A stretch of DNA of 64,000 nucleotides, from assembly GCF_002119685.1 (NCBI RefSeq), contig NZ_CP021108.1:3968001-4032000 (forward strand), given 5' to 3'. Below are positions 51,298 to 58,568 of this stretch, piece by piece. The notes below the pieces were generated by a model. That model saw nothing but the letters and a program-made list of their open reading frames with translations, was not told the origin of the DNA and searched no databases. Position numbers and translations under genes: made by a program. The DNA is from Bordetella genomosp. 8 (GTDB lineage Bacteria > Pseudomonadota > Gammaproteobacteria > Burkholderiales > Burkholderiaceae_B). Each line of letters opens with the position of its first letter. The first letter of the stretch is position 1.

Positions 51298-52209
51298 TCA
51301 ACGGTCCCGCAATACGATGAAATCGGCCAGTTCCGCCAGCCGGGCACGCCCTTCGCCCAACGGCACCAGGGCCTGCAGGGCAGCCTCGCGCAGGTCCTGC
51401 GCGAAAGCGCGCGCCTGCTCCAGGCCCATCAGCGAAACATAGGTCGGCTTGTTGTCGGCGGCATCCTTGCCCGCCGTCTTGCCCAGTCTGGCCGAGTCCG
51501 CCGTCACGTCCAGAATATCGTCCACTACCTGGAATGCCAGGCCGATGGCCTGTGCGTAGTCATCCAGGGCCTGCCGCGCGCTGGAACTGGCGCCCGACAC
51601 GATACCGCCCAGGGCCACGCTGACCGCCAGCATGGCGCCCGTCTTCATGCCATGCATGGTCTGCAGCGCTTCACGGTCCAGTTGCCGCCCCACGCTTTCC
51701 AGATCGATCGCCTGCCCGCCCGCCATGCCCAGGCTGCCCGACGCGCGCGCCAGCGCCCGCGTCGCCTGCACCACCAGCGCGGGCGCGATCGGCATCTCCG
51801 CCAGCAATTCGAAGGCCAGGGGCTGCAAGGCGTCGCCGACCAGCATGGCCGTGGCTTCGTCGTACTGCACGTGCGTGGTCGGGCGGCCACGGCGCAGCGT
51901 GTCGTCGTCCATGCATGGCAGGTCGTCATGCACCAGCGAGTATGCGTGGATCAGTTCGACCGCCGCAGCGGCGCGGTCCAGCGAGGCTTCCACGGCCATG
52001 GCATGGCCGCTGATCGGGCAGGCCTGGCCGGCGGCGTACACCAACGCCGCGCGCACCCGCTTGCCGCCCCCGAGGACTGCGTAGCGCATCGCGTCATGCA
52101 GGCGCGTGGGCACGGCGTCGGCCGGCGGCAGCAATTCGTCCAGCGTCCGTTCGATGTGCTCGGCGCGTCCGGCCAGCCATTCCTGGAAAGCGAGATGGGA
52201 GTACTTCAT
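51298..52209 (-). CDS. ispA: farnesyl diphosphate synthase IspA
   Basis: A 303-aa prenyl transferase condensing isopentenyl diphosphate with dimethylallyl and geranyl diphosphates. The first Asp-rich motif DDLPCMDDD lies at residues 95-103 with the two-residue insert of bacterial FPP synthases, and the second is DDILD (about 235). GGGKRVRAAL binds the diphosphate. The ATG overlaps the xseB stop as ATGA. Its product feeds HpnC/HpnD, whose genes are also in this window. Confidence 0.95.
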   Translation of the reverse strand: MKYSHLAFQEWLAGRAEHIERTLDELLPPADAVPTRLHDAMRYAVLGGGKRVRAALVYAAGQACPISGHAMAVEASLDRAAAAVELIHAYSLVHDDLPCMDDDTLRRGRPTTHVQYDEATAMLVGDALQPLAFELLAEMPIAPALVVQATRALARASGSLGMAGGQAIDLESVGRQLDREALQTMHGMKTGAMLAVSVALGGIVSGASSSARQALDDYAQAIGLAFQVVDDILDVTADSARLGKTAGKDAADNKPTYVSLMGLEQARAFAQDLREAALQALVPLGEGRARLAELADFIVLRDR

Positions 52210-52517
52210 CCGTTCGATTCGTCATCCAGCGCGCCCGGATCCAGCGGACGCAGAAGGTCGCCTTCCAGCACGCGGACTTGCTGTTCCGCCTGGGCCAGTC
52301 TTTCCTGGCAGATGCGCGTCAGCTCCACGCCGCGCCGATAGGCCGCGAGCGACTCTTCCAGCGGCAAGGAACCGTCCTCCATGGCCGCGACCAGGGATTC
52401 AAGTTGCGCCAGGGCTGTTTCGAAGTCCTGGGGCAAGGCGGACGCGGCCCGGCCTGGCGCGGCCTGTCCGGTCGTCGTGGAAGAAATGTCGTGCGGATCG
52501 GCTTGCGAGGGGGCCAA
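52206..52517 (-). CDS. xseB: exodeoxyribonuclease VII small subunit
   Basis: A 103-aa subunit with the XseB core FETALAQLESLVAAMEDGSLPLEESLAAYRRGVEL followed by CQERLAQAEQQVRVLEGD. I start it at TTG 52517 because GGAG sits 6 bp upstream and the preceding in-frame codons are not protein-like. The N-terminal ~28 residues are Ala/Ser/Thr-rich and variable. First gene of the xseB-ispA-dxs operon, a widespread order. Confidence 0.88.
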   Translation of the reverse strand: MAPSQADPHDISSTTTGQAAPGRAASALPQDFETALAQLESLVAAMEDGSLPLEESLAAYRRGVELTRICQERLAQAEQQVRVLEGDLLRPLDPGALDDESNG

Positions 52518-52869
52518 GCGTGTCTCCGAATAAAACTGCTGTGAATAATCCTGGAATTGTACGAGATCGGGAACCACGGGGTCGGGAGCCCTCCCCGCAG
52601 ACCTGGCTGCCTGAACACCTCCCCATCCGGACGCCCGATAGCGAACGGGCCACGGCCGTGCGGGGTGGGTCCGCGGCATGACCATGCAGGGGCGTCACGC
52701 AATAAGTCATGAAACATGGAAGGGCAAGGTTCCATCCAAATGGCTCGCGGGCACGCTTGTAGCGGCTGGGGTACAATGGTCAATCAAATTTCGATCGGCC
52801 AGCCCGATTTTTCTTCGCGCCAGAACGGATTCGTGCCGTCCTGGCTTTTTTATCCGAGCGGAGGGAATC
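52518..52869. other. 352-bp divergent region between xseB and the Rieske oxygenase gene
   Basis: No protein-like frame is seen. On the minus strand a TACAAT hexamer (52556-52561) about 40 bp before xseB may be its -10. On the plus strand TACAAT (52772-52777) may be the -10 of the oxygenase gene; neither has a good -35. The plus-strand leader then holds two terminator-like hairpins, followed by GGAGGG a few bases before the ATG at 52870. Confidence 0.5.
52819..52851 (+). terminator. intrinsic terminator/attenuator in the leader of the Rieske oxygenase gene
   Basis: GCCAG (52819-52823) pairs with CTGGC (52841-52845) and ACGG (52825-52828) with CCGT (52836-52839), with a 7-nt loop and a single mismatch, followed by six T (52846-52851). 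No plus-strand gene lies upstream to be terminated. A smaller hairpin ATCGG-N5-CCGAT followed by TTTTC precedes it (about 52794-52812). Confidence 0.6.
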
Positions 52870-54024
52870 ATGACCGACATTGGTCGGATGGCGCAATTCG
52901 TGCCAGCTCGAACCCAGCTACCCGTCAGCGCCTATTTTGACGAAGCCCGTTTGCAGCGCGAGAAGGAAATCATTTTCCAGCAATCCGCGTTGTACGTCGG
53001 CCATCGCAAAATGGTTCCCGAAGTTGGCGATTGGCGTACGCTGGTCCAGGAAAAAGGTGGACGTGCTCTTGTCCACACACCGCAGGGTATAGAACTTATC
53101 TCAAATGTCTGCCGCCACCGCCAGGCCTTGATGCTTGGTGGTGTGGCGGGCAATGTCACGGGCGCCGATACGGCGGGCAATCTGCGGGCGACGGGGGGCA
53201 ACATCGTCTGCCCCCTGCATCGCTGGACCTATAGCGCCCAGGGCGAGCTGCTGGGCGCGCCTCAGTTCGACAGTACGCCCTGCGCCAAGCTGGACCGTTT
53301 TCGCCTGCGTGATTGCCACGGGCTGCTGTTCGAAGGCCCGCGCGATCCTCTGCAGGACATCGGCGGGCTGTTCGGGCGTCCCGAATTCGACTTCGGCGAC
53401 TACGTGCTCGATCGCGTGCAGATCCACCAATGCAACTACAACTGGAAGACCTTCATCGAGGTCTACCTGGAGGACTACCACGTCGGGCCCTTCCACCCCG
53501 GCCTGGGGCGTTTCGTCACCTGCGACGACCTGGCCTGGGAATTCGGTTCCTGGCACAGCGTGCAGCGCGTCGGCGTGCACCAGGCGCTGGCCCATCCAGG
53601 GTCGGACGTCTACCGCGCCTGGCATGACCGCGTGCTGGACTTCCGGCAAGGCGCGACGCCCGATTTCGGCGCCGTCTGGGCGACCTACTTCCCGACCCAC
53701 ATGATCGAGGTCTATCCGCACGTGCTGGTGCTATCCACGCTGCACCCGCGCGGGCCGCAGGACACGCTGAACGTGGTGGAGTTCTACTACCCGGAGGAAA
53801 TCGTCGCCTTCGAACGCGAATTCGTCGAGGCGCAACAGGCCGCCTATATGGAAACCGCGGTGGAAGACGACGAGATCGCCGAACGGATGGACGCCGGCCG
53901 CAAGGCCTTGATGGAGCGCGGCATTTCCGAGGCCGGCCCCTACCAATCCCCAATGGAAGACGGCATGCAACACTTCCATGAATGGTATCGGCGCATCATG
54001 GCGGAAACCGACCCGCATCCGTGA
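52870..54024 (+). CDS. aromatic ring-hydroxylating dioxygenase alpha subunit (Rieske oxygenase)
   Basis: A 384-aa Rieske non-haem iron oxygenase. The [2Fe-2S] ligands are Cys81/His83 (CRHR) and Cys114/His117 (CPLH). They are 30 residues apart instead of the usual 15-17, because of a Gly/Ala/Thr-rich insert (GVAGNVTGADTAGN). The mononuclear iron site is EDYHVGPFHPG with His204 and His209. GGAGGG precedes the ATG. No reductase or beta subunit gene is adjacent, and a strong terminator follows, so it is probably monocistronic. Choline/carnitine-type and aromatic-acid oxygenases share this layout; substrate unknown. Confidence 0.85.
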   Translation: MTDIGRMAQFVPARTQLPVSAYFDEARLQREKEIIFQQSALYVGHRKMVPEVGDWRTLVQEKGGRALVHTPQGIELISNVCRHRQALMLGGVAGNVTGADTAGNLRATGGNIVCPLHRWTYSAQGELLGAPQFDSTPCAKLDRFRLRDCHGLLFEGPRDPLQDIGGLFGRPEFDFGDYVLDRVQIHQCNYNWKTFIEVYLEDYHVGPFHPGLGRFVTCDDLAWEFGSWHSVQRVGVHQALAHPGSDVYRAWHDRVLDFRQGATPDFGAVWATYFPTHMIEVYPHVLVLSTLHPRGPQDTLNVVEFYYPEEIVAFEREFVEAQQAAYMETAVEDDEIAERMDAGRKALMERGISEAGPYQSPMEDGMQHFHEWYRRIMAETDPHP

Positions 54025-54041
54025 TGCAGGCATCTCCATGG

Positions 54042-54070
54042 AAAACGCCGGGGCTCCCCGGCGTTTTTCT
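54042..54070 (+). terminator. intrinsic terminator of the Rieske oxygenase gene
   Basis: AACGCCGGG and CCCGGCGTT form a 9-bp stem around a 4-nt loop (54044-54065), followed by TTTCTTTT. It lies about 20 bp after the stop codon. Confidence 0.9.
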
Positions 54071-54115
54071 TTTCGGTCGGCCAGACGCAAAACGCTGCGC
54101 AATGGCGCCCCCGTA

Positions 54116-54143
54116 TTGACATATCGGGGAATTCCGATATGAT
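54116..54143 (+). promoter_or_regulatory. strong sigma70 promoter of arsR, giving a leaderless start
   Basis: TTGACA (54116-54121) and TATGAT (54138-54143) are 16 bp apart. The expected start, about 7 bp after the -10, coincides with the ATG at 54150, and no Shine-Dalgarno is present. Confidence 0.7.
54120..54141. promoter_or_regulatory. ArsR-type operator O1 within the arsR promoter
   Basis: CATATCGG (54120-54127) and CCGATATG (54134-54141) are perfect 8-bp inverted arms around GGAATT. The site covers the spacer and overlaps both hexamers, so binding would block RNA polymerase. The same ATATCG-N8-CGATAT pattern recurs at 54509-54528. Confidence 0.75.
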
Positions 54144-54149
54144 GGCGAC

Positions 54150-54452
54150 ATGGATTTGCTCGAAATATTCAAAGCCCTCTCGAACCGTACACGCCTTGCC
54201 ATCTTGCAAGGGCTGAAAGATCCCGCGAAGAACTTTCCGCCGCAGGACGAGGGTGATGTCCATACGGTGGGAGTCTGCGTCAGCAGTATTCAGGAAGGCG
54301 TCGGCCTGTCGCAGTCCACGGTGTCTGATTACCTTGCCACGCTGCAGCGAGCGGGCCTGGTGGAAGTACGGCGCATCGGCCAATGGACGTACTACAAACG
54401 GAACGAGGCAGCCATCCGTGCGCTCGCCGAAGTCATAGGAAAATCGCTGTAA
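54150..54452 (+). CDS. ArsR-family transcriptional repressor
   Basis: A 100-aa winged-helix repressor. MDLLEIFKALSNRTRLAILQGL is the classic ArsR start, and SQSTVSDYLATLQRAGLVEVRRIGQWTYYKRN contains the recognition helix and wing. Only one Cys (in VGVCVSSIQ) is present, so a canonical multi-Cys metal site is absent; a redox, quinone or other small-molecule signal is possible. Operators flank it on both sides and the quinone oxidoreductase gene follows after 102 bp, so it likely represses itself and that gene. The mRNA appears leaderless. Confidence 0.88.
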   Translation: MDLLEIFKALSNRTRLAILQGLKDPAKNFPPQDEGDVHTVGVCVSSIQEGVGLSQSTVSDYLATLQRAGLVEVRRIGQWTYYKRNEAAIRALAEVIGKSL

Positions 54453-54508
54453 TTGGATCGCGCCTTAAATGTCGATCCGGTCATTTTTCACCCTTTTTTT
54501 AACCCAAC

Positions 54509-54528
54509 ATATCGTCAATTCCCGATAT
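54509..54528. promoter_or_regulatory. ArsR-type operator O2 upstream of the quinone oxidoreductase gene
   Basis: ATATCG (54509-54514) and CGATAT (54523-54528) are 8 bp apart, identical in arms and spacing to the core of O1 and sharing AATTC in the centre. It ends 26 bp before the start codon at 54555. Confidence 0.72.
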
Positions 54529-54554
54529 CCCTTTTTTTAGAAACGAGGATAGCA

Positions 54555-55529
54555 ATGAAAGCGATAGTGCTCACATCATTTGGCGGCCCGGAATCGTTCG
54601 AACTGCGCGACGTGCCCAAGCCGGCCCCGCAGGCGGGCCAGGTTCTGGTCCGCGTACACGCCAGTTCCATCAATCCATTGGATTACCAGGTGCGACGTGG
54701 CGACTATCCCGATCTGGTGCGGCTGCCCGCCATTACCGGGCACGACGTATCAGGCGTGGTCGAAGCAGTCGGGCCGGGCGTGAAGACCTTCTCCCCCGGA
54801 GACGAAGTCTGGTATACCCCGCAGATCTTCGATGGGCCTGGCAGTTACGCCGAATACCATGTCGCGGCCGCGAGCATCGTCGGGAAAAAGCCTGCTTCGC
54901 TGAGCCATCTGGAAGCGGCGAGCCTGACGCTGGTGGGCGGGACGGCGTGGGAAGCACTGATCGTACGCGCGGCGCTAAGAGTAGGCGAGACCATCCTCGT
55001 CCACGGCGGCGCCGGAGGCGTCGGCCATGTGGCGATCCAGCTCGCAAAAGCCGTGGGCGCAAGGGTGCTCACCACCGTGCGCCGGGCAAACTTCGAGTTC
55101 GCCCGAAGCCTGGGGGCCGACGTGATGATTGACTACGAAAACGAGGATTATGTCGACACCGTCATGCGCGAGACCGCGGGCCGGGGCGTCGACGTCATAT
55201 TCGACACCATAGGCGGCAACACGTTGGCCCGCAGCCCCGACGCGCTGGCGCAACTGGGCCGCGTCGTCTCGATCGTGGACATCGCGCAGCCGCAAAACCT
55301 GATTCAGGCCTGGGCCAGGAACGCGAGCTACCACTTCGTCTTCACGAGACAAAACCGCGGCAAGCTCGATGAACTGAGTACGTTGGTAGAACGCGGCCAA
55401 CTGCGGCCACACGTAGGCGCCGTCCATACGCTTGCCGATATTCCGCTCGCCCACGCCCGACTGGAGAGTCCGAACAATGGTTTGCGGGGGAAGATCGCGA
55501 TTGCGATCGGCCCCGATCTCGCCCCATAA
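54555..55529 (+). CDS. zinc-independent NADP-dependent quinone oxidoreductase (MDR family)
   Basis: A 324-aa medium-chain reductase of the quinone oxidoreductase type. It begins [23 protein letters not shown]. The nucleotide-binding [20 protein letters not shown] is present, and the structural and catalytic zinc Cys residues of alcohol dehydrogenases are missing. GAGG lies 6 bp before the ATG. The operator upstream and the ArsR gene suggest induction by a quinone or electrophile. The gene is convergent with sseA (9-bp gap). Confidence 0.88.
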   Translation: MKAIVLTSFGGPESFELRDVPKPAPQAGQVLVRVHASSINPLDYQVRRGDYPDLVRLPAITGHDVSGVVEAVGPGVKTFSPGDEVWYTPQIFDGPGSYAEYHVAAASIVGKKPASLSHLEAASLTLVGGTAWEALIVRAALRVGETILVHGGAGGVGHVAIQLAKAVGARVLTTVRRANFEFARSLGADVMIDYENEDYVDTVMRETAGRGVDVIFDTIGGNTLARSPDALAQLGRVVSIVDIAQPQNLIQAWARNASYHFVFTRQNRGKLDELSTLVERGQLRPHVGAVHTLADIPLAHARLESPNNGLRGKIAIAIGPDLAP

Positions 55530-55538
55530 AGTCGCGGG

Positions 55539-56390
55539 TCAGCCCTTTTCCCGCGGCCGGGACGGGTCGCTGATCCACTCGCTCCAGGAGCCCGGATACA
55601 GACGCGACCCGGGCAATCCGGCGACTTCCATCGCGAACAGATTGGCCGACGCCGTGATCCCGGAGCCGCACTGGTGGACGATGGACCGCGGCGGGCGATC
55701 GCCGAGCACCGCCAGGAACTCGTGGCGCAGTTGCGCGGGCGACTTGAAGCGGCCATCGGCGTCCAGATTGTCGGTGTAAGGACGATTCAGGGCGCCCGGT
55801 ATGCGTCCGGCCTCCGGGTCGATGGGCTCGACTTCGCCGCGATAGCGCGGCGCCGCGCGCGCATCCACCACGGTAAACGAAGGGTTGCGCAGATTGGCCA
55901 GCACGGCGTCGGCATCCACCGCGTCGACCAGCGCAGCGCGTGGCGCCGCACCGGCAGCCGGGGCCGGAGCTGGCGCCGCGCCGCTTGCCACCGGCAGGCC
56001 CGCCGCATTCCAGGCCTGCCAGCCGCCGTCCAGCACGGCGGCGCGGTCGTGGCCGATCCATCGCAGCAGCCACCACAGGTGCGCCGCATACTGTCCCCCG
56101 CTGGCGTCGTAGGCCACCACCAGGGTTTGCGGTCCCACGCCATGGGCGGCCATCAGCCCGGCCAGCGCGGCGGGGTCCGGCAAGGGATGGCGGCCGTTGC
56201 GCCCGGTATGTTCGCCGGCCAGGTCCTTTTCGTTGTCCAGGAAGCGCGCGCCGGCGATGTGCGACGCCTCGAACTGGCGCCGCCCCGCCGAGAAATCGCC
56301 CAGGTCATGCCGTACGTCGAAGACACGCACGTCGGCGTCGTCCAGGCGGCCCGCCAGTTCGGAAACGGACATCAGGTGGGTCGAGGTCAT
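55539..56390 (-). CDS. sseA: thiosulfate/3-mercaptopyruvate sulfurtransferase
   Basis: A 283-aa two-domain rhodanese. The active-site loop HQCGSGITA with Cys241 matches the CGSGVTA mercaptopyruvate-type loop. The N-terminal domain starts with MSVSELAGRLDDADVRVFDVRHDLGD, and VPD-like boundaries separate the two domains around an Ala/Pro linker (137-150). The ATG overlaps the stop of the DMT transporter gene as ATGA. Confidence 0.9.
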   Translation of the reverse strand: MTSTHLMSVSELAGRLDDADVRVFDVRHDLGDFSAGRRQFEASHIAGARFLDNEKDLAGEHTGRNGRHPLPDPAALAGLMAAHGVGPQTLVVAYDASGGQYAAHLWWLLRWIGHDRAAVLDGGWQAWNAAGLPVASGAAPAPAPAAGAAPRAALVDAVDADAVLANLRNPSFTVVDARAAPRYRGEVEPIDPEAGRIPGALNRPYTDNLDADGRFKSPAQLRHEFLAVLGDRPPRSIVHQCGSGITASANLFAMEVAGLPGSRLYPGSWSEWISDPSRPREKG

Positions 56391-57268
56391 GCTTTTTTCT
56401 CCCGTATGGCCGCGGCCATGGTCCGCGACTCGCGCATCGTCCGCCATATCGACAACAGTCCGGCGGCGATGATCAAACCCATGCCTATCCAGGCGATGTC
56501 GTCCAGGTTCTCTTGCCAGAACGCCATGCCCAGAACGGCGGCGAAGATGATGGTGGTGTACTGCAGCGCCGCCGTCAACAAGGCGGACCCGAGCCCGAAG
56601 GCGCGCGTCACGGCCAGTTGCCCGAGCAGTCCCGACAGGCCGATGCCCGTCAAGGCGGTGTAGCCCCGCAGATCGGTGTCTCCCCAGCCCTCGGCACTGA
56701 GGCCGGCGACACTGGTGATGCACACTCCGCAGGAAAAGAACAGCACGGTGCGCCATTCGGGCTCGCCGATGCGGCCCAGTTCGCGGATCTGCATCATGGC
56801 CACGGCGGACGTGCCGCCCGCCGTCAGGCCGAGCAGCGCGGCCAACCATTGGTCGTGGCCGATGCTGGGACGCAGGACGGCGATCACGCCCAGGAAACCG
56901 AGCGCCACCGACAGTATGCGCACCATATCCCGCTGCGCCCCGCCCCAGCCGAGCATCCAGGCGGCGATGAACAGCGGCGAGGTATACGACAGGCTCGTGG
57001 CGGTGGCCAGCGGCAGGTGCGCCAGCGCGTAGAAACCCAGCCACATGGAGCTGACGCCGGCCAGATTGCGCCACAGGTGGGGCTTCCAGCGGGTGGGGAG
57101 GATGGAGTGGCGCCCTGCCCGGGCCCAGGCCAGCAGCAGGACGACCGACGGCAAGCCGCGAAACAGCACGACCTGCGACAGGGAGGCTTCGTGCTCGGTG
57201 GCCAGCTTCACGCAGGACCCCATGATGGCGAACATGAGAGACGCCAACAGCATCCAGAGAGCCTGCAT
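56387..57268 (-). CDS. DMT superfamily (EamA) transporter
   Basis: A 293-aa inner-membrane exporter-like protein with ten hydrophobic segments in two EamA repeats (about 5-135 and 145-280). LWMLLASLMFAIMGSCVKLA opens the first and GLMTAG-like turns recur. Amino-acid or metabolite export is typical of the family. Its gene overlaps sseA by 4 bp, which hints at a sulfur-compound substrate but proves nothing. Confidence 0.87.
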   Translation of the reverse strand: MQALWMLLASLMFAIMGSCVKLATEHEASLSQVVLFRGLPSVVLLLAWARAGRHSILPTRWKPHLWRNLAGVSSMWLGFYALAHLPLATATSLSYTSPLFIAAWMLGWGGAQRDMVRILSVALGFLGVIAVLRPSIGHDQWLAALLGLTAGGTSAVAMMQIRELGRIGEPEWRTVLFFSCGVCITSVAGLSAEGWGDTDLRGYTALTGIGLSGLLGQLAVTRAFGLGSALLTAALQYTTIIFAAVLGMAFWQENLDDIAWIGMGLIIAAGLLSIWRTMRESRTMAAAIREKKA

Positions 57269-57459
57269 GGAATGGAACCGGGACCGTCGGGTTGCAAGGA
57301 AGCGCTACTATACTCCGCCGTGGCCTCGGCGCCGGCCTGCCCCGCGGCGCCGCGATGCCGCACGGCCCTGGTCCGACCGCGGTATGCTCGCGCGCCGCGG
57401 AACCTGGACGCCCCGGGACCGTCCAAGCTACATCGCTCGCAAAGGGATCATAAAAAACC

Positions 57460-58338
57460 ATGAAACGTATCGTTCTATTCGTGCTGACCAACCTGGCCGT
57501 CATGGTGGTGCTGTCGGCCACGCTTCGCATCCTGGGGGTCGACCGCTTCCTGACGTCGAATGGGCTGAACATCAATGCCCTGCTGGTGTTCTCGTTGGTC
57601 GTGGGCTTTACCGGCGCCATCATTTCGCTGCTGATGAGCAAGACCATGGCCAAGTGGAGCACGGGCGCGCACGTCATCGACCCGAACGCGCCGCGCAGCC
57701 AGAACGAAGCCTGGCTGCTGGAAACCGTGCACCAGTTGGCGGACCGCGCCGGCATCGGCCGGCCCGAAGTCGCGATCTACGAAGGCGCGCCCAACGCATT
57801 CGCCACGGGCGCGTTCAAGAACGACTCGCTGGTGGCCGTCAGCACGGGCCTGCTGGAAAGCATGACCGAAGAGGAAGTCACCGCCGTCCTGGGCCACGAA
57901 GTCGCCCACATCGCCAATGGCGACATGGTCACGCTGACCCTGATCCAGGGCGTGGTCAATACCTTCGTGGTGTTCCTGGCCCGCGTGGTCGGCTACTTCA
58001 TCGACAAGGCGGTCTTCCGCAACGAGCGCGGCGTGGGGCCGGGCTATTTCGTGACCGTGATCGTCTGTGAAATCCTGTTCGGCATCCTGGCGTCCATCAT
58101 CGTGGCGTGGTTCTCGCGCCAGCGCGAATACCGGGCGGACGCGGGTTCCGCGCACCTGCTCAGTTCACGCGACCCCATGATCCGTGCGCTGGCGCGCCTC
58201 GGCGGCCTGGAGGCGGGCGCGCTGCCCAAGACCTTCGAGGCGTCCGGCATCACTGGCGGCGGCGCCATCAGCGCGCTGTTCGCCACGCACCCGCCCATCC
58301 AGCAACGCATCGCGGCGCTGCAGCGCGTGCCGCTGTAA
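57460..58338 (+). CDS. htpX: membrane zinc metalloprotease HtpX
   Basis: A 292-aa inner-membrane M48 protease for quality control of misfolded membrane proteins. The zinc site HEVAH (His146, Glu147, His150) lies in [12 protein letters not shown], and the third ligand Glu is in the [12 protein letters not shown] region. Hydrophobic helices at about 4-24, 32-55, 155-180 and 195-215 match the family. A conserved basic start [15 protein letters not shown] confirms the ATG at 57460. Confidence 0.95.
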   Translation: MKRIVLFVLTNLAVMVVLSATLRILGVDRFLTSNGLNINALLVFSLVVGFTGAIISLLMSKTMAKWSTGAHVIDPNAPRSQNEAWLLETVHQLADRAGIGRPEVAIYEGAPNAFATGAFKNDSLVAVSTGLLESMTEEEVTAVLGHEVAHIANGDMVTLTLIQGVVNTFVVFLARVVGYFIDKAVFRNERGVGPGYFVTVIVCEILFGILASIIVAWFSRQREYRADAGSAHLLSSRDPMIRALARLGGLEAGALPKTFEASGITGGGAISALFATHPPIQQRIAALQRVPL

Positions 58339-58459
58339 TCCGGCGACGCCGCGGTCGCCCGCCGGCCAGGCCGGTGGCCGCGGCGGCGAGTTCATCGCGC
58401 ATCATCGGCAGCGGCAGCACGCACATGCCGGCGCCACCGCCGGACGGCCTGCGCGCCGA

Positions 58460-58475
58460 ATGAGAACGTTTTCAT
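58460..58475. promoter_or_regulatory. 16-bp near-perfect palindrome upstream of the Na/Pi cotransporter gene
   Basis: ATGAGAACGTTTTCAT has one mismatched pair and resembles the TGAAAACGTTTTCA operators of LacI-family regulators. It lies 94 bp before the start at 58569 and 121 bp after htpX. No LacI gene is in the window. Confidence 0.35.
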
Positions 58476-58568
58476 CGTCTGTGTCCCCATGACGTGGAAC
58501 CATGCGATCATTGGGGCTGGCCCGTGCTGCCCAGCCGGTCATTCAACCGTTATCCCCTGCGCAGACGT

